Below are positions 18,571 through 26,585 of a DNA stretch of 64,000 nt, piece after piece. Made by a program: the position numbers and the translations under genes. Numbering within the stretch: position 1 is the stretch's first letter; every line of letters starts with the position of its first letter. The notes beneath the pieces are model-generated. The model ran no database searches. It was not told where the DNA came from and worked only from the letters and a program-made list of their open reading frames with translations. Source of the DNA: Sinorhizobium fredii NGR234 (GTDB lineage: Bacteria; Pseudomonadota; Alphaproteobacteria; Rhizobiales; Rhizobiaceae); the NCBI RefSeq assembly GCF_000018545.1, contig NC_012586.1:1426001-1490000 (forward strand), in the 5' to 3' direction.

Positions 18571-19779
18571 TCATATCTTGACGAGCATCGCAGTCACATA
18601 CATGAACGCGAGCCCAGCCGCGAGGCCGCCGAATGCGGCGGAGTTGAGCATGCGGGTGTAGTCGCCACGGGCGTCGTGGCCTTTTGCGACGAGTGCCGTG
18701 ACTTCGACGATGACCTGGGCGATGGCGCCTGCGCCCACCGCCAGGGCGATCGCTGTCCAATGGGGCGCGACGGCCAGACTGCCGAGCCAGATGCCGAGCA
18801 CCGCAGGCCCGCCGGCCAGCATCGCCAGGCCGAGGAAATGGACGATCTTCGGGCGGATGTTCAGGATTGGCGCGGCAATCCCGATCCCCTCGGTAATGTT
18901 GTGAAGCGCGAAGCCGAGCACCAGGAACGTTCCAAGCCCCGCGGCACCCGCCGCAAAAGCCGCGCCGATGGCAAGGCCCTCGCCGAAATTGTGCAGGCCG
19001 ATGCCGATCGCGATGTAGGTCGCGAGCGCGAGGCCCGTCGGGGAGCCGCCATGGCGGCGGCCGATTGCGACGAGCGCCAGGAAGCTCGCGGCCGCGACCA
19101 GGACAACCATCACGGCTCCCTGGAAGACCGGGGCCGCTTCATTGGCAAGTTCCAGTGCTTCGATCATCGTGTCGACGAGCAGGAAGGCGAGCAGGCCGAC
19201 CGTCATCGCCAGCAGGAAGGTCATGGCGTTGCGGCCGGCGCCGCGCAGCGCCGGGTAGCACAGCAGTCCGATCGCCACGGGCAGGATGCCGACAAAGGCA
19301 CCGAGGAGGGCTTGAGAGGCGAGCCCGCCGCCGCTCACCTTCGACGTCGGAACGGCGACCGGAATTTCATGGTCGAAGGTCGCGCCCGTGTTGGTGACGA
19401 ATGTCACCTTGTGAGCTTCGCCGAGAACCCACGGAAACGGGATCGCCACCCAGGCAGTATCGCCGCGCGAAATGGCACCGGAGGGTTCCTGCCGGAATTG
19501 CCAATAGGCAGAATCGACCTGCACCTGTGCAATCGTCATAGGCTCCGAGCTGCCGGCGCGCACCTGCAGCCGCAAGCCGTCTTCGTCGAGCACCGTTCGT
19601 TCGACCGTCAGGTTTTCGACCGGCGGAGCACCATTGTTGAAGCCGCGCAGTTGATCGCCCTGTAGGAGCCACAAAGCCGCGGCGACCAGCACGATCAACG
19701 GCAGGACGAGCCACAGCAAATGTCGCGGGCCGGGCGCTGTCGTGGAGACCGGCGGGAAGTTGCGCGGGTTCTCGTTCAT
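18571..19779 (-). CDS. ZIP-family metal transporter with N-terminal extension
   Basis: A 402-residue protein. A first membrane helix (about 23-44) is followed by an extra soluble region of about 100 residues (beta-rich, probably periplasmic) and then a ZIP transporter core of about eight helices. The metal-site motifs LHNFGEG and LHNITEG of ZIP helices 4 and 5 are intact. It overlaps the multicopper-oxidase stop as ATGA and forms an operon with it. With mntR and MntR-box palindromes upstream, Mn2+ (or Fe2+/Zn2+) is the likely cargo; the direction is inward in known ZIPs. The extension is unusual for bacterial ZIPs. Confidence 0.88.
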   Translation of the reverse strand: MNENPRNFPPVSTTAPGPRHLLWLVLPLIVLVAAALWLLQGDQLRGFNNGAPPVENLTVERTVLDEDGLRLQVRAGSSEPMTIAQVQVDSAYWQFRQEPSGAISRGDTAWVAIPFPWVLGEAHKVTFVTNTGATFDHEIPVAVPTSKVSGGGLASQALLGAFVGILPVAIGLLCYPALRGAGRNAMTFLLAMTVGLLAFLLVDTMIEALELANEAAPVFQGAVMVVLVAAASFLALVAIGRRHGGSPTGLALATYIAIGIGLHNFGEGLAIGAAFAAGAAGLGTFLVLGFALHNITEGIGIAAPILNIRPKIVHFLGLAMLAGGPAVLGIWLGSLAVAPHWTAIALAVGAGAIAQVIVEVTALVAKGHDARGDYTRMLNSAAFGGLAAGLAFMYVTAMLVKI

Positions 19780-20915
19780 GACAGCGTCTCCACGACATCG
19801 AACATGCCCATCCAGCCAAGCTCGGTGAATTCGGACTGATGGGCGTGGAACATGTAGAGCCCGGCCTCGTGCTCCCTGTAGGTGAATTCGAGAAGGCCGC
19901 GCTGCGCCTGGCACTGCATGATGAGGTCGACCATGCGCAGGGTAGGCGTAAGCGTCGTACCCTGGTCGAAATAGTCGAAGAAATTTCCATGCAGGTGGAA
20001 CGAGTTGATCGGATCGAACTCGGTGATGTTCACCAGGTAGATGCGGACCGGCCGATCCTTTTCGATCCTGATCGGCTCCTTGGCATAGCAATGGGCAATC
20101 GTGTTGCAGGCATAGAACTCGTTCTCACCGTCGAAATTGGTGTCGAAAGCGTTCATGATCATCGCCAGTTCCTGCCATTCGGCGTTTTCCGGCGAGCCAA
20201 GAAGGCGGGACTTCGCCACGTCTTGATGGTCGGGGTGACGCGCCGGATCCGGATCGACGACGAAGAGGCCGTACATGCCCTTGTGAAGATGCCGCGCCAA
20301 GGGCAGGGCATGACAATGGTAGAGGTGGCAGCCGAAAGGCCGCGCATCGAATTCGTAGACGAATTCGTCGCCTGGAGCGATGACACCGGCGCCGGGCACG
20401 CCGTCCATGCGAGCCGAGTGAATGCCATGGAAATGCATCGAGTGCGGATGCGATCCGAAATTCCGGAAGATGATCCTGAGCCGCTCGCCTTCCGTCGCCC
20501 TGAGCGCCGGGCCCGGCACCCGGCCGTTGTAGGTCCAGGCCGGAAACATCACGCCGGGTGCGATCTCGATCTCCTTGTCCTCCGCGGTGATTTCGAAGGT
20601 CCTGAGCTTTCGCCCATCCGGCAGGTCGGTAACGGTTCCCGTATACCAGTCCGTCAAAATCTCCGTCGGATGGAAGCCGTTGCGATCGCTGTCGACCGTC
20701 CCGACAGTGATCATCGCCCCATGAGCGGAATGTTGCGAAGGCGTGGTCCCGGACATTTGCACCGTGGCTGGCGCACCGTGGTCGCCGTGGCCCTCCTGGG
20801 CCACTGTTTTGCTCGCGCATATCGTCGTCGCGCCGATGGTCGCCGCGCCGCCGCCCAGCAGCAGGCTTCGTCTGCTCAATGCCGCCTGGGTCCATCTCAG
20901 CATGTCGGCTCCCAT
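19776..20915 (-). CDS. Tat-exported multicopper oxidase/cupredoxin-domain protein
   Basis: A 379-residue secreted protein. The twin-arginine signal is SRRSLLL (residues 14-20) followed by a hydrophobic stretch. Copper-type motifs are H156/H158 and H161/H163 (HPHSMHFHG), C196-H202 (CHLYHCH), H307/H309 (FHLHG) and H357/H359 (MFHAHQ). The final HxH lacks the Cys of a classical type 1 site (HCH), so one copper centre may be altered. The family includes nitrite reductases, laccases and Mn/Fe/Cu oxidases. Placement with a ZIP transporter and MntR suggests metal oxidation or delivery in the periplasm (inference). Confidence 0.85.
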   Translation of the reverse strand: MGADMLRWTQAALSRRSLLLGGGAATIGATTICASKTVAQEGHGDHGAPATVQMSGTTPSQHSAHGAMITVGTVDSDRNGFHPTEILTDWYTGTVTDLPDGRKLRTFEITAEDKEIEIAPGVMFPAWTYNGRVPGPALRATEGERLRIIFRNFGSHPHSMHFHGIHSARMDGVPGAGVIAPGDEFVYEFDARPFGCHLYHCHALPLARHLHKGMYGLFVVDPDPARHPDHQDVAKSRLLGSPENAEWQELAMIMNAFDTNFDGENEFYACNTIAHCYAKEPIRIEKDRPVRIYLVNITEFDPINSFHLHGNFFDYFDQGTTLTPTLRMVDLIMQCQAQRGLLEFTYREHEAGLYMFHAHQSEFTELGWMGMFDVVETLS

Positions 20916-20958
20916 CTACACTTAGCAATTTAGATGAAATAGAGCATGGCAGCTGTAA

Positions 20959-20974
20959 TATAGCAAGTGCTATA
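20959..20974. promoter_or_regulatory. Probable MntR box 1
   Basis: A perfect palindrome, TATAGCA-AG-TGCTATA, in the AT-rich gap between the oxidase gene (minus) and mntR (plus). It closely resembles the E. coli-type MntR operator, a palindrome with ATAGCA and GCTAT half-sites (recalled, not searched). It is expected to repress the oxidase-ZIP operon, mntR, or both when Mn2+ is replete. Confidence 0.72.
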
Positions 20975-21039
20975 ATTTGATGGAGGCGCCAGCGCGTATT
21001 GGCTCAGGCCCGTTCGAATATTCGTGATCATATTGAAAA

Positions 21040-21053
21040 ATAGCCTTAGCTAT
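21040..21053. promoter_or_regulatory. Probable MntR box 2
   Basis: The palindrome ATAGC-CTTA-GCTAT, 65 bp from box 1 and 45 bp before the mntR start. The same ATAGC/GCTAT half-sites with a four-base centre support the same regulator. Two sites in a 182-bp divergent gap fit separate control of the two promoters. Confidence 0.65.
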
Positions 21054-21097
21054 ATTATTTCGATGGAAGTCGAACTTCAGCATAGGGAACGCCGGAA

Positions 21098-21580
21098 TTG
21101 CCGCAGCACGAGAATGTCGGGCACGATGTCGAAACAGGCTTGATCGACGCCGACGCACAGGTCGAAAGCTTTCGGCAGACACGGAACAACCGCCGCACGG
21201 AGCTCGTCGAGGATTATGTCGAACTTATCGCCGACCTCCTCGAGGACGGCGGCGAGGCCCGCCAGGTGGATATTGCCCAGCGCCTCGGTGTTGCCCAGCC
21301 CACCGTCGCCAAGATGCTGAAAAGGCTGATTTCCGAGGGATATATCCAGCAGCGCCGCTATCGCGGCATCTTTCTTACCGACGCCGGCCGGAGGCTCGCG
21401 GAGCTTTGCCGCGAGCGGCACCAGATCGTCGAATCCTTCCTGTGCTCGATCGGCGTTTCGCCCGAAACCGCTCGCATCGACGCCGAGGGGATGGAGCATC
21501 ATGCGAGCCCAGAGACCCTTGAGGCATTCAAGCGCTTCTTGGCCCGCACGACATCATCGCGGATCGCCGCCCAAGGGTGA
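21098..21580 (+). CDS. mntR: Manganese-responsive regulator MntR (DtxR family)
   Basis: A 160-residue DtxR-family repressor of the E. coli-like type. The winged-helix domain spans about residues 30-95, with recognition region [19 protein letters not shown]. The metal-binding and dimer domain ends with the conserved EGMEHHAS (about 130-137). No ATG starts this frame: the TTG at 21098 with AGGGAA upstream is the best start, and a few residues at the N-terminus are uncertain. It is divergent from the oxidase-ZIP operon with two palindromic operators between, so autoregulation and Mn2+-dependent control of that operon are likely. Confidence 0.88.
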   Translation: MPQHENVGHDVETGLIDADAQVESFRQTRNNRRTELVEDYVELIADLLEDGGEARQVDIAQRLGVAQPTVAKMLKRLISEGYIQQRRYRGIFLTDAGRRLAELCRERHQIVESFLCSIGVSPETARIDAEGMEHHASPETLEAFKRFLARTTSSRIAAQG

Positions 21581-21586
21581 CCCGAC

Positions 21587-22042
21587 TCACGGGGATCGGC
21601 CTTCAGGTTCCCAGACCTGGCTTGTCACCGGATTGGCGGCGTCTTGCCTGTCCCAGGCCTGCGCGGCGATACGCCAAACGCCTTCATCCTTGACGAGCAG
21701 CATCATTTCGACATTGCGGTTCGTCTCCATGCCGTTCTCGACGTTTTCGCAAGCGATCACCGCGACCGCCACATTTCCGAAGACGTGTATCCTGCTTCCG
21801 AGAACCGTTTCCTCGAAGCTGTGCAAGGTCTTTCCCACCAGGCCGCTCATGCGCTCGATGAATTGCCCGGTCGTTTGTGACCGCAAGGGCCGAGCCGACG
21901 CGTAAAGCGCCGCGTCGGGAAGGAAGTCCCTCTCGAACGCCGCCCAGTCCGGCGTTTCCCCTTCCCGCCAACTGATGCTGTTGAACTGGCGTGCAACAAG
22001 CGAGCGGATCGCCTGAACGTCTTTGTCTCGATCGCTTTCCAT
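21587..22042 (-). CDS. NTF2-like/SnoaL-fold protein (SgcJ/EcaC type)
   Basis: A 151-residue protein with the NTF2-like pattern: an N-terminal helix (DVQAIRSLVARQFNSI), a WxxFxxDFLPDAAL segment and a C-terminal beta region ending in WRIAAQAWDRQ. The family spans enzymes and binding proteins, so no reaction can be assigned. GGGAGG precedes the ATG. It converges on mntR, six bases from its stop. Confidence 0.75.
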   Translation of the reverse strand: MESDRDKDVQAIRSLVARQFNSISWREGETPDWAAFERDFLPDAALYASARPLRSQTTGQFIERMSGLVGKTLHSFEETVLGSRIHVFGNVAVAVIACENVENGMETNRNVEMMLLVKDEGVWRIAAQAWDRQDAANPVTSQVWEPEGRSP

Positions 22043-22083
22043 CGAGGACCTCCCGACCTGGCACGGCCGGCTCTGCTTGCCCC

Positions 22084-22377
22084 TCAGGGGACCGGCGCCG
22101 GAGGCGTGATGCCCAGATAGTAGTCGCCTTGGCCGCCGCCTTGATACTCATGGGTATACCGCTCACGGGCGCCGCCAAGCGTGCGCGCCGGCATCCGCTC
22201 GTAGTAGATGGGGCCCGTCGGCACCGGATCGACATAGACGACGTCCGGGTCGTAGATGCTGCCGGTCGGGGCAGGATCGACATAGTAGTAGCCGTCTGCG
22301 ACTGCCGGTGCTGCTGACCCGGCAAGCGCGGATGAGAGGACAAATGCGACGAACGATGTTCCCGGAGATACTTTCAT
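22084..22377 (-). CDS. Small exported Tyr/Pro-rich hypothetical protein
   Basis: A 97-residue protein with a signal peptide (about residues 1-28, ending APAVA-DG) and a mature part with two similar YYVDP-P-TG-IY units (VDPAPTGSIYDPD, VDPVPTGPIYYE). No named family is recognised. GGGAG eight bases upstream supports the ATG at 22377. It lies downstream of the NTF2-like gene in reading order and faces the BA14K gene across a 382-bp gap, which includes the second palindromic element. Confidence 0.65.
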   Translation of the reverse strand: MKVSPGTSFVAFVLSSALAGSAAPAVADGYYYVDPAPTGSIYDPDVVYVDPVPTGPIYYERMPARTLGGARERYTHEYQGGGQGDYYLGITPPAPVP

Positions 22378-22636
22378 GGCATTGCTCCCGTGTCCGTTCA
22401 GCATCCGTGCACGGCACGGATGCCTATGCGCCTTCGGGCGCCCGTGCGGCCCAGACGCACCTCGCATATTATTCCTAAAACGGCCGCCATTTAAGGGAAC
22501 ATGCAGGCACGAAAGCCGCAATCGAGGGAATATCGCCTTAACCGGCCGGACTGACGGTCGTCAGAGCCAGTTCCGGCAAATCTGATCAGGGTTGCCGATC
22601 GGCCAATTGCAATTTCGGGCGAATGCTTTCCGGCGC

Positions 22637-22743
22637 CTGCATAAATCCTTAAATCAGGATCGATTTTAAGGTAAAATTACGCAGCGCTTTAAAGGGGCGC
22701 CATCGCGTCCTTTGCACGCCGTGTTCGACGCGTCGCGCTGTAG
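22637..22743. repeat. Dispersed palindromic intergenic element, copy 2
   Basis: Diverged copy of the element at 3365-3468, with the same order of blocks: CTGCAT at the left edge, an ATCCTTAAATC arm facing GATTTTAAGG, then CGTCCTTTGCACG and a terminal CGCGCTGTAG. It ends 16 bases before the BA14K start, so it forms most of that gene's leader. The conserved edges in two unrelated places indicate a mobile or amplified intergenic sequence rather than gene-specific control. Confidence 0.6.
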
Positions 22744-22759
22744 AGGAAAGGTGAGGCCA

Positions 22760-23257
22760 ATGAAAAGGCTAGCAATCGCTACTCTGTCACTGGCGGCGGC
22801 GCTGACGAGCGTTCCGCCGGCGGTGGCGTTTCCCACCATGGTAGTCGCGCCCAAGATCGAAGCCCTGGAGGCGCAGCCAGTCCAGTACAGGCGCTATCGC
22901 GGCGGGTACTACCGCGGGGGGCATCACCACAACAACGGTGACGACGATTGGGCTTGGGCGCTGGGCGGGCTCGCCACCGGGGCAATTATCGGCGGACTGC
23001 TGGCGCAGCCGCGCTATTATGGCCCCGGCTACTACGATCAGGGCTACTATGATCAGGGCTATTACGGCCAAGGCTACTACGGCTCGACCTATTACCGTCC
23101 GCGCTACTACGCGCCGCGCTACTACCGCGAGGCCTATTATGGCGGCAACGGCCATACGCGCTGGTGCTATGCGCGCTACCGCTCCTACAGGGCTTTCGAC
23201 AACACGTTCCAGCCCTATTACGGTCCGCGACGGGCCTGCGTCTCGCCGTATTACTAG
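22760..23257 (+). CDS. BA14K-family exported protein with Tyr/Gly repeats
   Basis: A 165-residue protein. A signal peptide (about residues 1-23) and a His/Asp patch are followed by a short glycine-rich hydrophobic segment. Next come repeats of the type YYDQGYY / YYGQGYY, and a C-terminal BA14K motif (WCYARYRSYRAFDNTFQPY, then GPRRAC). BA14K proteins are lectin-like immunoreactive envelope proteins of Brucella and rhizobia. The start at 22760 fits the signal peptide and has AGGTGAGG upstream. The repeats suggest a flexible, surface-associated segment. Confidence 0.88.
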   Translation: MKRLAIATLSLAAALTSVPPAVAFPTMVVAPKIEALEAQPVQYRRYRGGYYRGGHHHNNGDDDWAWALGGLATGAIIGGLLAQPRYYGPGYYDQGYYDQGYYGQGYYGSTYYRPRYYAPRYYREAYYGGNGHTRWCYARYRSYRAFDNTFQPYYGPRRACVSPYY

Positions 23258-23443
23258 CCGCGCTTTGGCAGCGCATCCGGCCCGGCGTCTTGTTCGAGGC
23301 GGAGGCTATCGGCTTCCGCCGAGAGGGCATCATGCGGCCGGAAAGTTTGTGCAATTCCCGAGTTGTCGGCGCTGCAGAATCGCCGCGTCAAGCGAATGAT
23401 AAACGCCGGATGGTTCTGCTTTGCACACACCGCGACGAGAGCG

Positions 23444-24358
23444 TCACGTCCGTTGTGATATCTCCCGAAGCACGCGTCGAAGCCATTGGTGGCCGGGATC
23501 CGCTTCATGACGCGCATGCCACGCCTGAACGACCCGAAACGGCGGAAGATCAATCGGAGGCGCGAAGAACCGAAGCGGCAGCCGACTCGGCATCGGCTCG
23601 AAAAGGCGGCGCGGTTCCGTTGCCACGAGGTCCGAGGAGTCGACCAGAAATGGTGCCATCAGGAAGTGGCCGACGGTAACAGCGACCTTTCTCTTCAACC
23701 CACGCTCCGCCAGGACGGCATCGACGTAACCATGAGGATTGCCCCTCGTCGATACCTGGAGATGCCGCAGCGATAGATAGCGATCGAGATCGAGGGGATA
23801 GGCAAGGGCAGGGTGATCGCCCCGACCGGCACAGACGAAATCCTCCTCGTAAAGCAGTTCCTCGCGCATGTGAGACGGCGGTCCGGGGAAGTTGCCGGCG
23901 ATGAGTTCGACCGAACCTTCTTCCAGCATCGGCAGGCCAACGCCGTGGCTCGTATTGCGGATCACCAGCGATATGTTCGGCGCTTCGCGTTCCAGTCGGG
24001 CTGTCAACCGAGGCAACAACACGAAAGCCGCATAGTCGGAGAGGCCAAGGACGAACTGGCGGGTGCTCTCTTCCGGCTCGAAGGCCGGGCCTCCACTGAG
24101 CACGACTTCGACCTGTTCGAGGATCGACCGGATAGCCGGAGCCGCGTCCAACGCAGCCGGCGTTGCAACCATGCCGCGCGGCGAGCGAACGAACAGAGGA
24201 TCTCCGAACAGGGCGCGTAACCGATTGAGGGCGTGACTGACCGCCGGCTGAGTGAGCCCGATCCGTTCGGCGGCGCGAGTGGCATGCCCTTCCGCTACGA
24301 GGGCGTCGAAGACCACCAAGAGGTTGAGATCGATACTAGCGATATTAACTGGCTTCAT
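23444..24358 (-). CDS. LysR-family regulator (NodD/SyrM-like group)
   Basis: A 304-residue regulator. The N-terminal helix-turn-helix is clear (ATRAAERIGLTQPAVSHALN, residues 26-45) and the effector domain is full length. The start LNLLVVFDALVAEGHATRAA resembles the LysR subgroup that includes NodD. It diverges from the triple-CMD gene at 24536, its likely target. The 186 bp between this gene and the BA14K gene hold nothing I recognise. Confidence 0.92.
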   Translation of the reverse strand: MKPVNIASIDLNLLVVFDALVAEGHATRAAERIGLTQPAVSHALNRLRALFGDPLFVRSPRGMVATPAALDAAPAIRSILEQVEVVLSGGPAFEPEESTRQFVLGLSDYAAFVLLPRLTARLEREAPNISLVIRNTSHGVGLPMLEEGSVELIAGNFPGPPSHMREELLYEEDFVCAGRGDHPALAYPLDLDRYLSLRHLQVSTRGNPHGYVDAVLAERGLKRKVAVTVGHFLMAPFLVDSSDLVATEPRRLFEPMPSRLPLRFFAPPIDLPPFRVVQAWHARHEADPGHQWLRRVLREISQRT

Positions 24359-24362
24359 GATG

Positions 24363-24392
24363 GCGATATTAATTATTCATTGGATTTATCGC
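24363..24392. promoter_or_regulatory. Candidate LysR operator
   Basis: Inverted repeat GCGATA-N18-TATCGC in the AT-rich gap between the divergent LysR and CMD genes. A second CGATATTAA copy at 24340-24348 overlaps the regulator start, giving a direct repeat with 24364-24372. The arrangement fits a LysR site, but the family consensus is too loose to be sure. Confidence 0.4.
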
Positions 24393-24535
24393 AATCGCTC
24401 CGCCTTCAATCGTCGCGTTCCCGTTCGCCAGCCGAAAAAAGTTCGCTGGTGCGCGATACGGCAATGCCGGTGCCTGGGTGACCAGCAAATGAGCTGCGCC
24501 CAGGCACGGCATCGAGGCAGACGAGGGATCCAAAA

Positions 24536-25894
24536 ATGACCAAGGATTGGAACGGTGCCCGGCCCCAAGGCGACGGCACGAGAGATCAGGACAGACGAAC
24601 CATGCTCAAAACATCGATAGGCCTGGCGGCCGCCGCGGCGCTCGGCAACCCTGTCGCGGCCCAAACGACCGATGCTCCGGGCGACGATCGCCGCACAAGG
24701 GGTCTTGAGGCCCTCAGAGCCGTTGGCGGCGGGGATTTCAGCCAGACCCTGGATCCGCTGTCTCCTGATCTCTCACGGATTCTCGTCGAAGACGCCTATG
24801 GCGACGTGATGGCCCGCCCTGGTCTTTCCCAGAAGACGCGCGAGCTTGTAAGTGTCGCCGCCATCACTGTCCTCGGTACGGCGCGCCCGGCGCTTCGTTT
24901 TCACATCGGCGGCATGTTGGAAACCGGTTGGAGCCCGCGTGAGATCGTCGAGACCCTGCTTCACAGCGTCGTCTATGGCGGCTTTCCTTTCGCCCAGGAC
25001 GCCATACTTCTTGCCCGCGAGGTGTTCGCCGAGCGCGGCGTCACCGTCGGAACCGGCACGGGCCGGCCGGAGGGCGATGATTGGACGCTCGGAGTTCAGC
25101 AATTGCTCAAGACAGGCGGGGACGACGCCGGCGCTTTCGCCCTTCGTGTGATCGAGGGAAGTGGTCCATCGCCTGATCTTGATCGGCTGACAATCGAATT
25201 TGCACACGGCGAGATTTGGAACCGGCCGGGGCTCTCCCTCAAGGACCGCGAACTGGCGACGCTCGCCATGGTCATTGCGATCGGCAACCTCGACAGTACG
25301 GTTCGCTTCCACGTCGAGGCATGTTTGCGCACCGGCTGGACGCGCGCCGAAATCACCGAGTTGCTGATACAAATGACTGTCTATATCGGTTGGCCGAAGG
25401 CATTGACGGCGGTGGAGCCCACGCTGGCCGTATTTGCAGAGGTCGAAAGGTCCGGTGGCTTCGCTGCGCCGTCAAGCGCCGGCGAGGCAATTGCCACTCA
25501 GCGCGCACAGGCAGAAACAGACGACGTCCGCTTCAATCGAGGCGTCGAAGCGATGAGCCAGATCAGCCGGGCGTCGGGCGAGGCCGTTGTCAACGCGTTC
25601 CGTGACATCGCCCCCGAGCTTGGCCGCTACATCCTCGAGTTCTCCTACGGGGACGTGTTCTCCAGGCCGGGGCTGGATCTCAAATCGCGTGAATTGGCCG
25701 CCGTCGCCGCTCTTGCGGCGCGTGGGACCATGGCGGATGAAACGCCACTGAAGGTTCACGTCGAAGGCGCCCTGAACACCGGAGCGACAAGAGAGGAGGT
25801 GACCGAAGCCATTCTCCACATGCTTCCCTATGCGGGTTTCAGTCGCGTCCAGTCAGCGATAGCGCTCGCAAGCGAGGTTTTCTCCGAACGATAG
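24536..25894 (+). CDS. Exported protein with three carboxymuconolactone decarboxylase-like domains
   Basis: A 452-residue protein with an N-terminal DRRTMLKTSIGLAAAAALG stretch that looks like a Tat or Sec signal (residues 21-40). Three tandem CMD/AhpD-fold repeats follow. Each has a GDV/GEI-x-RPGL-x-K-RE start and an H-rich centre: RFHIGGMLETG, RFHVEACLRTG and KVHVEGALNTG, at roughly residues 120, 260 and 405. The AhpD CxxC is absent, so a peroxidase role is unlikely; the His-bearing repeats resemble gamma-carboxymuconolactone decarboxylase. Three copies in one exported chain is uncommon. GAGGGATC precedes the ATG. Confidence 0.85.
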   Translation: MTKDWNGARPQGDGTRDQDRRTMLKTSIGLAAAAALGNPVAAQTTDAPGDDRRTRGLEALRAVGGGDFSQTLDPLSPDLSRILVEDAYGDVMARPGLSQKTRELVSVAAITVLGTARPALRFHIGGMLETGWSPREIVETLLHSVVYGGFPFAQDAILLAREVFAERGVTVGTGTGRPEGDDWTLGVQQLLKTGGDDAGAFALRVIEGSGPSPDLDRLTIEFAHGEIWNRPGLSLKDRELATLAMVIAIGNLDSTVRFHVEACLRTGWTRAEITELLIQMTVYIGWPKALTAVEPTLAVFAEVERSGGFAAPSSAGEAIATQRAQAETDDVRFNRGVEAMSQISRASGEAVVNAFRDIAPELGRYILEFSYGDVFSRPGLDLKSRELAAVAALAARGTMADETPLKVHVEGALNTGATREEVTEAILHMLPYAGFSRVQSAIALASEVFSER

Positions 25895-25910
25895 ACATAC
25901 CGGAGAAGGG

Positions 25911-25930
25911 GAGCAGGGGTTCCCTTGCTC
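25911..25930 (+). terminator. Possible terminator hairpin after the triple-CMD gene
   Basis: GAGCAGGGG pairs with CCCTTGCTC (one G-T pair), 17 bases after the stop. No T-run follows, so this may be only an mRNA-end hairpin. Confidence 0.4.
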
Positions 25931-26014
25931 TCCTGAAGGTCCACGACAGTAGCAGGGGGCAATAGTCAGCGGGTCTCGTTGGGGCGAGTTCGACGGCCAT
26001 GAGGGCTCGAACCT

Positions 26015-26146
26015 CTAGTAGTTGGTCGACACGATTGCCGGTCTGGTGGGCGGCGCCTCATCGGCTGGATTGAACGCCAGGATGCTCACCACAACAGCGA
26101 TGAGGATGCCAATGAGGGCTAGAAAGGCCATTCCTGCTCTATCCAT
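26015..26146 (-). CDS. Very small membrane peptide (38-43 aa)
   Basis: An ATG at 26146 (43 residues) or 26131 (38 residues) opens a frame reading MAFLALIGILIAVVVSILAF followed by a polar tail NPADEAPPTRP...STNY. The single hydrophobic helix and the polar C-terminus look like a genuine short membrane peptide. Support for the start is weak, since AGGA abuts the second ATG and nothing convincing precedes the first. Function unknown. Confidence 0.4.
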   Translation of the reverse strand: MDRAGMAFLALIGILIAVVVSILAFNPADEAPPTRPAIVSTNY

Positions 26147-26353
26147 GCTGCATTCTGGTGCGGTGAATGTGCGCAAAACGCGGCACGGAGCAGGAAGACT
26201 TTAGATGCTGGCTGTCGTGGTAAATTTAGCTTTAACGCAGGCAGAGCAAGTGGTAGGCACAGGTTCGAAAGATCCGTCGTGTGTTGCGTAGAGCGCCCCG
26301 ACGCCGCCGGCCCGCCGACTTCGAAGACAAGAAGCGGCGCTCGACGAATTCTC

Positions 26354-26518
26354 TCATAACAGGCTCGGCGGGGCGATGAACTGATAATATGCCCAAACCA
26401 GGACCACCCCGGCCATAACCGCGATCCAGATAAGCGCCTTCCGCTGCCTTGGGGTGACGGTCCTCGGCTCCCGCTTCGGTTTCCGCCGTTCAAACTTGAT
26501 GATGTTATCGTCGCTCAT
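26354..26518 (-). CDS. Small single-span membrane protein, rhizobial type (54 aa)
   Basis: A 54-residue protein: basic cytoplasmic N-terminus (MSDDNIIKFERRKPKREP), then a Trp-flanked membrane helix (ALIWIAVMAGVVLVWAYY) and a short tail. GAGGA lies five bases before the ATG, good support for translation. Similar short proteins starting MSDDN(I/V)IKFERRKP are, to my recollection, common in Rhizobiaceae; their role is unknown. The 207 bp between it and the peptide at 26015 show nothing else. Confidence 0.7.
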   Translation of the reverse strand: MSDDNIIKFERRKPKREPRTVTPRQRKALIWIAVMAGVVLVWAYYQFIAPPSLL

Positions 26519-26585
26519 GTCGTCCTCTTGGGTCAGCCGCGGACCTCATAGCACAATGTTGCTGAATTTACTGCTACGCTGCCGA

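Noticed and set aside
18520..19665. 381-codon plus-strand frame over the ZIP gene
   Set aside because: Antisense to a clear ZIP transporter; composition is that of a shadow frame.
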